From Membranipora membranacea (Eukaryota > Bryozoa > Gymnolaemata > Cheilostomatida > Membraniporidae): a stretch of DNA of 64,000 bases. This document shows positions 22,554-33,400 of the stretch, piece after piece. The stretch lies in NCBI GenBank assembly GCA_914767715.1, contig OU612066.1:11971001-12035000 (forward strand), given 5' to 3'. The translations under genes were made by a program, and so were the position numbers. Position 1 is the stretch's first letter. Each line of letters starts with the position of its first letter. The notes under the pieces were generated by a model. It saw only the letters and a program-made list of their open reading frames with translations, made no database searches and was not told the origin of the DNA.

Positions 22554-25500
22554 TCAGGGGCAAGGATGGTCGTCCACAGGAATCACAGAGGTTGTTGTAA
22601 GGTCACTGTTTTCATCTCGTCGTCCACAGCTGGCAACAGTACCTGCAGTAAATTTGTATTCAAGGGATGGTAAATTCATGGATCAGTGATAAAATATACA
22701 GTCAAAACAGAACAACATAGGACTTAGAGTAATTTAAATAATTGATATGGTATCCAAATTGAAATTGAATATCAACGACTAGTTCAACTGAAAATAGGAA
22801 AAAAATATTATAAAAAAGATTCTCTCAAATTATATGGATAGGATGTTGAAGATTGTCAGATGTATAGCGGTGAGGGCGGTAGGGGGGATGGCAAATGATT
22901 GATGAAATAATCCCGTTGGCAGTTGATACATCCAAATCAAATTGCCAAAGCTATTTACCAATATGCCTAGCTGATGTAATATCAGCAACAATTGCCAAGC
23001 CACATTTACGTTACTACTAACCATATCTTAACTTGACATTATAGAAGTCCTCTTCCTCCAGTGCTAAAACAGTAAAGGATATGTGCTGATTGTTAGCCAA
23101 CAATCATGAACTTGAGAGCTGATGGCTTGGTAAATCAATAGATAAGTGTGGGACGGAACTAATATTTTTTGTCAAAACATTCCATGAACAAACAAAACGA
23201 TGACTCATTATCAAAAGAAAGGAACGTTCCATAATGATTATAAATAGTAAAGGGCAACATTATAAAGCAAAGAAATCGTAGCCAACCTTGAACCCGGCCT
23301 TTTAATTCTGTGCTCTCACTCTTCAGGTCCTGGTAGAGTTTTCTTAAATTTTCATATTTTACATTCTGTGATATTTCATTATGCCTCAGCTGAGAGTGAA
23401 TACTAGCAGCTCCAGAAATCTGGTTTGATGGTGTTGTTGTGAGAAGACCCTTCAATTCTAGATCTGCCTTCTCAACTCGTTCTCCGTATGCACTGAGCTC
23501 AGATTTCAGCTCAGCACTTAATCTTCTATACTTCTTCTCAAACACTGCAGTCAGCTCGATTAATAACGACTCTCTCATAACAAAATAGCAACCTGAGCGA
23601 TTTGGATTCAAATGCCCCAAAATAGCGCTACAAAATATAAATTTGTTGTAGTTTATTAAGAGAAAGACGACTCAGTTTATAAATATTTCTGATAAGAACC
23701 TTTTTTTACGCTATTCAGAGTCATGGTAAAGCCTCTCACAGATTTTGCAATGCTCTCGCCAGGGTTATGGGTGAGCTCAGATGTATACATACAAAGATAA
23801 CTTGAATGTTGCCCGGCCTTAGAAGATTTCTGAAACCCTTTATATACAAACCTCTCATGGGCTGATAGTAGGCACTGAAGAGTGATCAGAGAGCCCCATT
23901 GTATGACAGCTGAGCAGGAAACACATTGAACGCTGTTCTCGTTGTTTGGAATCAGCCCTAAGAATGGAAAAAGAGTAAATTATCCTACCTGGATGTCAAT
24001 ATCACATTCCTCTTAACTCACACAAGTCTTACCTAAGTGCAACACCAAGTTTTTTTTGTAATTTTGATAGTCCTAATTAAATATAAGCGAAATGCAATGA
24101 AATGGTCAAACAAGTCTGAAATTCATCTGCAATGGTCCCCACACAGCACCAGCACTCTGGAAAACAGCTAATATGAGCCTAAATACTGGAAATTTATCTG
24201 TTCTCACCCTGTGAAGCAAATTGAAGAGCTGTAATTTTGGGATGGTTTATGTTCTTGTTGAGAACAACTCGGGCTTCCAAATCAGGGCATTTCTCATGGG
24301 TCTTCACCGCATGCTTCTGTTCAATTTCAGTATTAATAGAGAGCGTTCCGTTTTGCCCAATGTCATTCACTATTTGACGGTCATCAAAGTCTGCTTCATC
24401 GCCAGTGGTTGCTACAAGCAGTAATTTTTTTTTTCATTAAGTAGGAGCATAAAATCTGTAGGGAACAGTGTTTTGACTTGCCAAGCCCCAAAACCTGCTG
24501 TTAGTCAAGCCGTTCACTGAATGCTATGATTATCCCTTGATGCTGGTAGAAAAAATTATGGTTGTAATCGCAAGGTATCTGTCCAAAGACAAAGGAATAT
24601 TGGAGCCTAAAGGATGAGGCCGCCTTATTGGGCACCAAGTTGATCAGTTTGCAAAGGGGGTGTGCTCAGTAGTAAACTGTTCAATGATGTCAGCAACTCT
24701 ATATATAACTAAAAGCTCCCCATCTAAGCAGCTGGATTCATTCAAGAGAAATAAATCATACAAAATAGCTAGTTGTCTGCACTTTATGACAGGGAAGATA
24801 ACTCGACTGCCAAACTGGAATTAACGCGGTATAGAAAAGCTGTCAAAACCAGCAAACAAAGCAAGGAGCGAAAAACCAGCAACACAGTAGTAAAGAATTT
24901 AAAAAAACCATTAAACCATTATTGGATAGCGATTATTTTATCAAAATTAGGCCATAGAAAAGGAAACTTCCTCCCTTACTTAGATTATGAATCATGAACT
25001 TCCAATAGTAGAGTACACCGAAGCTGTGGAAAACAGACAATACAACCCTTGTTATATTATGATCAATAAAAATGACTCAAGTGTCCGAACAAGTATACCA
25101 TTTGTCATTTTACATCGGTGAACACTTAGTTTATCACTGTTTGGTTTTACCTAATGAGTCATGGAATAGAAAACAAGAGCTGCTGAATATTAGGCAATTT
25201 CGCCGACCTGTTCCACTGTAATAAAATTGATTATTAATAATCAGTGTAAAATCCCATACACATTAGCTCTCAACTGCGTATTGGATTTTACACTGATTAT
25301 TAATAAGCAATTTTATTACAGTGGAACAGGTCGGAATTGCCTATTGTGATCAAGACAATCCGATTTGGCGTATTCAAATGATGGATTGGTGTTATTATAA
25401 CAGTTTTGGCTGCATGCCTTAAATAAGACAAGTGAATATTTCATGCACAGGGCATTTTTCTAGGTTTTTGGACCCCTTCAATACAATATACAATACAATA

Positions 25501-26145
25501 CAATACAATATGATTTGAGCCAACTAAAATACATGTTTTTCTTTTTAAGAAGGTTTTCCAAGCAGCCATTAAGCTTGTGCACTGAAATTGATAGGAGTAC
25601 AATATGATATTTTATTCAGCTTTTACTTTTACTCAGCTGTTGCCCAACAATTTTCAAATTCACATAGTCATTCACATTAGGTAACTTCGCGCCCTTGGTA
25701 TCTATATTAAATAATCATTAATTATAATCATTTTCATGGGGAAATCCAACTGAATCCAACTTGAATTCAAGTTGCCTCCCTATTACCAATGAGGAGATAA
25801 TTCTAAGTTTCATGTCAATATCATTGAAAAACCGTATACCTAATCATAAAATCTATTCCAGTTGGATTTCCCCATGAAAATGATTATAATTAATGATTAT
25901 TTAATATAGATACCAAGGGCGCGAACTAGAATTAAAAGTAAAACTGGATCAATCAACAATTCAAAATAATGATGTTGTGGAAAAACCAGTCATTCGGTTT
26001 TCCCAGGTTTTCCAACGTTATTCCATGACTTTGAGAGCTGTAACAACTGAATGTTGAAAGTATTAGACTTACCCTGTAGGAAAACAGCTGTGTCTGGATT
26101 CTCATACAGTGACCTCAAGTAGGATACATTTCCACCAGCTGCCAT
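22554..26145 (-). CDS. BIR-domain protein with C-terminal coiled coil (five-exon model)
   Basis: Exons, in order of translation: 26145-26073, 24411-24208, 23957-23852, 23627-23287 and 22642-22554. All junctions keep frame (phases 1, 1, 2, 1) and give ~270 residues starting MAAGGNVSYL. Exons 2-4 encode a diverged BIR (inhibitor-of-apoptosis type zinc) domain: GLIPNNENSVQCVSC supplies the C-x2-C pair. A histidine in SAHES or GHLNPN and a cysteine in NRSGC could complete the zinc site. The BIR core exon has the same entry phase 1 (before the Gly) and exit phase 2 as both BIR core exons in the plus-strand caspase gene. After the BIR a ~100-residue Glu/Lys/Leu-rich helix (FEKKYRRLSAELKSEL and on) suggests a coiled coil. 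No RING is seen. It is divergent from the caspase gene. The start codon lies directly after an acceptor, so upstream exons may exist. The last exon is the least certain. Confidence 0.6.
25192..25342. mobile_element. Short hairpin MITE
   Basis: Arms of ~65 bp (AGGCAATTTCGCCGACCTGT and its reverse complement ACAGGTCGGAATTGCCT) surround a ~30-bp loop. It lies in the first intron of the minus-strand BIR gene. Confidence 0.75.
25686..25926. mobile_element. Second hairpin MITE, different family
   Basis: Arms of ~70 bp (TTCGCGCCCTTGGTATCTAT and its reverse complement ending GGGCGCGAA) surround a ~100-bp core that itself holds a small CAACTTGAATTCAAGTTG palindrome. It is in the same intron as the previous element and 340 bp away. 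Confidence 0.75.
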
Positions 26146-27421
26146 CTGGGAGCAAAGAACACAAATCTTATGAAATGACATCACAAATCCATAGACTGAA
26201 GACTTTTGATAAAAGCACTATTTGCTGATTCTGGTGCAATGATTGCTAATGAGTTGATCCGTCTTCATTATTATGGAAGTTTACCTCTGAAATGGCTGAT
26301 AATCCTTATATTATTGGGAAGTAGCTGTAGCAATATCAAGATGATTTGTACTGCTGTGTAATGACCTTTATCAAGCTGATGAACCTTGAGTAATGCCGAT
26401 CAACTCGCGTGTGGCTGTGGACATCGAGATTGTTCAAAACATACCTGTCATACCCACTCCTTGCATACAGTTACACTACCTAAATTCATCATTGACAAAT
26501 ATGAATAAATAAGTTTTTCTAATTTTAGATTATAATCTATGGCAGATCTGGGAACCAATATCATGGGAAATAGTGTGTGGAATAACTCAGACCACTCCTG
26601 TGATGATGTTCCTGGGATTTCCGGAAACCATTACCAGGAATTACAAAATTGTGAGCTGGGTGATCTTTTGTTGATTACTGCTCACCCCCTACCTCACTCA
26701 TATTTGCCTAAGCTAACATTTTATGGAAATCTTAGAATTCCCCCAGAAAACCAGGGTGACTCATTTCATATCAGCTGGTTGTCAAAAGAATAATCAAGAC
26801 TATTTATCCTGTGGAATGTGCGGGCAGTTTTATTCAATAATCATCTATAGAAAAGGAAGGCATAGTTTCAACATTTTCCTCAATCCAAAATCACAAAGCA
26901 CAAGTTAAAACATCGATCCATCTAATATAGACTGCCTGGCTGGTTGCCTGGATGGAGGAATATATTGACACAACAACAGAAAGGTTTGTATTATTACATT
27001 TACATCTTCAAACGAATGTTGAAGATTTTATGGTAGGAAATTTGACAATTTTCTTGACTTGTAAGGTATTGATAAATAACATGGATTTCTCAACAACAGC
27101 CTATTAAACATTGGGTCTGTCGATGATTTGACAAGTTTGAAAGTTCTTTCTTGAAATATTCTTGTGATTGGACACCCTCATTTTGGATATCCACTATATG
27201 TTTTGAAGATAACCTACAAAAAAGTGTATTATAATCATAATGATAGTAATAATTTATAAGTCAAATACACTTTTTAAAAACTTGTTATCATCGTTTTATT
27301 GGGGTTATCGATAAGCAGTAAGGAAGATAGAATAGAATATTAATGAAGCATAATATTCCATATCTGTACTTTGATGACCGCTGGTGATTTAATTTTTTGT
27401 GCATTCGATGCTTCTTTATAG
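26146..27421. promoter_or_regulatory. Divergent intergenic region between two BIR genes
   Basis: About 1.3 kb separates the two predicted start codons. A plus-strand frame at 26539-26793 (84 residues, starts MADLGTNIMG, ends WLSKE) might be an upstream exon, but it lacks a family match I recognise. No TATA box or motif pair was identified with confidence; the shared-promoter idea rests only on orientation. Confidence 0.35.
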
Positions 27422-30400
27422 ATGGAGGAATTAAAGACGATCCTTGCACAGCCAGTCTCAGTGATCACTAAGCAGCTTGCCTCACTGAGTGTGAGTTCTT
27501 TAGCGGCTATGTTAATACAGAACAGTGGCAATGGTACCATCATGCATCGTCTGGCATCGGCAGGAGAGATCGAGGCCATAGATATGATATGTCAGTCATT
27601 GTCTGAGGCTGCTGTTGTCGATATTTTGATGATCACAACAACAGGAGGACAAACAGCTCTACACGAAGCTGCATCTAAAGATCAGGTTGTTGTGATCCAC
27701 TGTCTGTTAGAGAGGATTGGTAGTGAGGACGCATTCACAATTCTCAAGATGAAGGATGTAGGGGGCGCCACAGCACTTCATACTGCTGCTAGCAAGTCAC
27801 ATGTCAGATCAGTTAGCTGTCTGTTGAATTTCCTGACCTCCCAGCAGCGATTTGATCTTCTCAATGTCGCAAACAGCAGAGGGGAGACTGTGATCGATAG
27901 ATTCTTTGAATGCTCTACCGAGACTCAAAAAGAATTACAGAAGTATTTCCATGCTGCCAGAGTTTATGTTGTGAACAGATCATTGAACAAGGAGAAAAGG
28001 TAAGTGGATGCCTTGGCTCAAATTTGTGAGATTTTTTTACATACTGCTGAAAAGAAATTTATGATTGTGTTTTAAGTTATAAAAGTTTTGCTGTTTGCAT
28101 TCAAAAACATCATGATATATCGGCTTGATTTCAGATTTTTCTCACAAATTCATGGTTGCATGTTGTAGTAACTCTTTGTTCTATATATCTTTTTTTTTGT
28201 AGATTTCCATCCAAAAAAATGGATACCAAACTGCTGGATGGTATGCTGGCTTCTTTTAATGTAAAGGTATGTCGGCAGCATCAGATGTTTGGTTGACAGG
28301 ATAAATTGCTTACATGACTTAATTTCAAGAAAAGTAGTTTTGGCTATCAGTTGAAACCTTGAATGTCATGTAAGTTCATAATTTCATCAAGTTTTCATAG
28401 TGGAATTGGTAAGATATGGAATTATTTGAAACAAAAATTGAAAGTAGGACAAAAAAATAGATTGTTGTAATTGAAATTTGTATGTCTACAGGACTCAAAA
28501 GAAGCGCTAGATTACATACTGAACAAAATGAGAGTGTCTCCTGATGTGGATAGAGACGTTCTCCGTACGATCCTGGAGGCTGTCCCTGAGCCTGATCGTC
28601 TCTGTGTTCTAAGGACACACAACATACTGGGCTCTGCTCTACACTGCGCAGCTTCAAGAGGAGAAAATAGTCTGGTCCTCTGTATCCTCGACTTCTTACA
28701 ACCAAATAACATCCATCTTGTTTTGAAAATAAGCAGAGATGATGGCAGTACAATCCTTCATACCTGCTTCTATGATAACAACACTGTGATTCTCTCCAAA
28801 GTTTTTGACCTTGTCTCGGAAGCTGACGCTTTAAAACTTCTGAGAATGAAGGACACAGCAGGGCTGACATGCATAGATTATGCAGTGCAGAAGGGACATA
28901 GCGCAGTTCTTAAATTGATGTTGGACAAAGTCAGTGTTGATGTATTGCTACTGAAAGGACTTCTGAGGACTTCAAACAAGAATCAGCTCCCAGAAAGTTT
29001 GAAAGACAAATCAGAGATTGTAGTTGCACTGTTCGGTATAAAAGAAAATGGTAGGTATTAAACTTTTCACCATTCTCTATGAGATATCTTAAAAACATTT
29101 TTTCGAGTATCAAATGGGCACACATGGTTGCGGTTAACACAACATAGGTTGGATCAAGACAATAATATATTGTTTTTTTAGCGCAGACTGATCTGGTGAA
29201 AAATTCATACAGCAAATGGATGAGACAAGAACCGATCCCTTGTGGAGTCACAAAGCTAAGTAAACTGGGTAAGTCTCTTGCTGTATTGCTCCCTGATCGC
29301 CTAGATGCATATTTCTTTGGAAAGTGATATGACTTTGATTGCACACGAGACCTTTACCTTTATATTTACCTGGTGATAAGCTGAAGAGGACATCTATTTT
29401 CTCCAATTTAATTTTTAAACTCGGGTTTTAGGTCTTACAAAAAATGAGCATGATGATGATGATAAATAAAATATCGGATCTCATCAAACAGTAGTGTTGT
29501 GATCTGACATGGTTTTTGTTTGAGCTTTTCTTATGAATGGAGGAGTGTGGACCCTGTTTTTTACAAAGTCGACTACTTTTTTTATCTGTTTCTGCCTGTT
29601 CATTGCACCATTTTCCTTTTTGACAGGGCTTAGATATATTGGTATGGATGATCTGGTGAATTGCGGTCATTGTAAGGAGACTTTTCATCTGCTGTCTAGA
29701 TCAGACCTGAAACTGGAGAGGCACCTTAAGTATGTAATACAGTAGTCTATCACTAACACAATTTATGAGATTCTTTTTAAAAAAGGGAGCTATCACAGTA
29801 TCACGTGTATGAGTTTTTCAACCAGCACAAAATTGATCTGCATTCATTTTTAGGGAAAACCACAGGGCTGATCCACGAATGAGCAAAGATTGATAATTGA
29901 TATAATTGATATTAATGTCATATGGATGGTTGATATATATAAATACCAATGTCACTCATAGTAAAATACAATCAACTTTACATAGCATCTAAAATCGCAG
30001 CAACAGACATGACCAGGTCAAAACATTGTAAATGTGTATCTATAGAAAGTAATCATGGTCCAGAAAAGGTGTGTGGATTTCTTGCCCTCAGAGATATGAC
30101 AAAGGATCAGTAGTCATGAGAAAGTTCAAGTTATTTTATAATGACAGACGTACAAACACACTTCAGTCATCAGTACTATTTTTATATAATTTTTATCACA
30201 TTTATTTTTATACATCAGTGCCCAGCCTGGCAGTTGTGTAGAGGAGCAAGATGAAAAAACTAGTAAGGTAAGATTTAAAATTATTAAGTAGAATCATTCT
30301 ATATTAAGTATAACATTTTGTAGATGTAAACCTGCTGTAACAAAAGCACACTGACTCGACATCCATAATACATTGCATAAACAGGCATTTATGAAAATAC

Positions 30401-33400
30401 AGCTTAAAAATATGGATGTTTAATTTAACCAAAATTGTTCCAATTTTGCTGTTATTTATAGGCTGAAAAGTCACAACTAGCTGAAGAAGATCAGATTTCC
30501 TTTGATGAGGCACCAACCAATCCTTCAGGTTAGTGCTGCATTTGCAATGCATCAAGTTACATAAATTAGGAATAATTTGTGCACCATATTTTCCCTGCTG
30601 TCCCTTTCGACAACAAGCGGTCTGCAGTATGCGTTGTTGACAGGATTCTATAACTTTTAGGAGTGGATTCAATACATGACCTGTAACGGTCACATCCCTT
30701 CTAATATGTTATCCGAACAGGATTACAAAGTCCCATAATACAGCATGAACGAGGAATTATCAATCAAATCAGGTCAATCTCATGAATCTTATCATTCAGC
30801 AGATAACACATGGAATCTTCCTGTGCTCAATAGATAACCTTCAAACTTGGGTATGTTTCAGAATCAAGAAAATTTGTAGTCGGACCAAAATCGGAGAAGG
30901 CTCCGCATCATTATGACAAATTTGAGAGGAGATTGGAGTCAATGCAGAAGCTCAAGTCGAAAGACTCCATGAGCATCAATCTGTACAAACTGGCTAAAAT
31001 AGGTAGGTAAAGGCAATTGTTTGTTAGAATCACACACAATAGTGCAGGGAAGGCAAGCAAAGCAACCAATTCAGAATGCAATTATATAAAGATCCTTGGG
31101 TGAGCTTCACTTGAAATTTCAGAATATTAATAACTCTCTCGATTTAATCATATTTTTTATTCATCATGATTGTTATTGTGATTAACCCATCCGGCTTGTT
31201 ACCCCAAACTCCTACATTTTGTTTTCAAATTATTTGTTGTGCGGGAGCAAACAACTGCGCAGCTCTGCTGATGCTGTTTATAACCATATTAGTCTATCAG
31301 GTCAAAGTGATATTATCAGTACTTTAGGTCCTCACCCGTATGAGAAAAGTAAAAGGAAGTAAAATTTGTGAAATCACAAAGCCTTGGATTTTTCCGCCTA
31401 CTCCGATCCACCATCGTTCAGCTATGGATTCAGACTATTGAAACATTGCTTGCAGCATATGTTTTTCTCTGATCTCCTTCAAGGATGTTACTACACTGGG
31501 ATATCTGATCTGGTCCAGTGTATATTCTGCAAAGGGAGATTCAAACTTCAGTCTAATACTGATAGAGACAAACAGCAGCTGGAGCTCCATTCAGGGTGAG
31601 AAAACTTTTTAAGAGGATCGGTTGGACACCTGGATCATCGCTTAACATCAATATCGATGATCCATTTTCATAATGCCTCGAACAGCATAAAACTACACTG
31701 TGATAAAATGAAATGACAAATCAACAAAAAATAATACTAATGAAATTAATGAAACTAATAAAACTAATGTTGTTGAATCTGTCCAGGAAAAGGGCACTGG
31801 TCAGCTGATTCATGATAGCCAGGGTATTGTTCGTGTTTACCAAGATTTTTATTCAGATTTGTATACTGCAGTTCCGACTGCTCGATCAGAGGCAGATTTC
31901 TTTTTAGATTTCTTGGGTCCTTCAGACTACGTAAATACTGATTCCACAGAGGATGGCAATAGTCCGTTTTCTATCCCTGATATTAAGCAGGCTATCATGT
32001 CAATGGAAAACAATAAAACTCCGGGCCCTGACGGTCTTCCAAAAGAGTTGTATGCTACATTTTTTGACGTTCTAGCAGATGATATGTGTGAGGTTTTAAA
32101 TAATGATTTTGAGTTAGAGGTCTTGCCTAAGTCAATGACTGAGGCTGCCACCATCCTGCTGCATAAAGGCGGCGATCAATCTGATCCCAAAAACAAAAGA
32201 CCAATATCGCTACTTAATGTTGACTACAAGGTATTAGCAAAGGTTGTAAACAAATGGCTGGGTAAACTTTTACCAACTGTAATAAGTGAAGTACAGACAT
32301 GTGGTGTAAGCGGTCGTAACATTGTAGACAATTTGATATGTTTTAGGGAATCTATTGAGTTTACTTGTAAGTTAGGTAATAGCGACACTGTATTTGTCTC
32401 TCTAGATCAAAGCAAGGCGTTTGATATGGTTGACCATAAATTTTTGTTGGCGGCTATGTCAAAGCTTGGTGTGGAAGATAAGGTATTGCGCCTTGTTAAG
32501 ACTATGTACCAAACCATTTCCACTAGGGTTCAGGTGAATGGCATGTTATCAGACCCAGTATCTATCACAAGAGGGGTTAGACAAGGGTGCCCTTTGTCCC
32601 CATCCTTGTATGTTATATACATTGAGGCGATGGTGAGAGCTATCACACAGTGCAGGCTTCTCTCCGGCTGCCCTGTGCCTGGCCCTGACAGTTGGAAGTG
32701 TTTAGCCTATGCGGATGATCTCTTGGTAGCTTGTCATGCTTCTGAGGTGGACCATGTTTTTGCATCGTTTGCTAGGTTTTTTAAGGCCACAGGTAGTTTA
32801 CTGAATAGGAGTTAAACAGAAATTCTTGCATCAGTTTCAACTGCCGGAAGACATGTAGGGTCGTTGAGCGAGTACGGGAAAGACCGCATAAGATTTTTGG
32901 GTTTGGAATTTTTAATAGACCAGTTCACAGATATGGCATCATATATTTGGAGCAAGGTATTCGAGAGAGCCAGGGAAAAGATTGAGGGATACAAATTGAG
33001 GAGACTGACCATTCCTGGGAAGATAGTTCTTCTCAACACGGCTGTTTTCCCAATGTTTTACTATTTGGCTAGTACATTTCTACCCCCAGGTGTAGTTTTA
33101 GAAAGTTTGTCACGTTTGACCTTTGAGCTTATCTGGTCCCCTGCCAAAAGGAAGATGTTAGACAAAATCTTTTTCTTTTTGCCCGAAGACAAAGGGGGCT
33201 GGGGTCTGGTTCATCTGCTGTCTAAGGCGAAGAGTCTGTTTTTTTCTAACAACTTGTCTTTTTTTAAGTACTTTTTTTCTGTGCGATGCAGGGATTTTTT
33301 TCCGACTGTGTTTGACAACACAACACCACATATCTTAGTATTAAAGGAATCGTGCCTGTATTATGGGCTCATTGAGCTGTATCGAGACATTTATGATAAA

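Noticed and set aside
22309-22668. Plus-strand exon pair (GDVLHIEYKSKES, then GWSSTGITEVVVRS) with good splice sites
   Set aside because: Also plausible, but the minus-strand exon 22642-22554 overlaps and continues the BIR gene in the right phase. Only one can be true, and I could not extend the plus-strand pair.
24773-24997. Lys-rich 74-residue plus-strand frame
   Set aside because: Inside an intron of the minus-strand BIR gene, no splice signals or family resemblance; probably chance.
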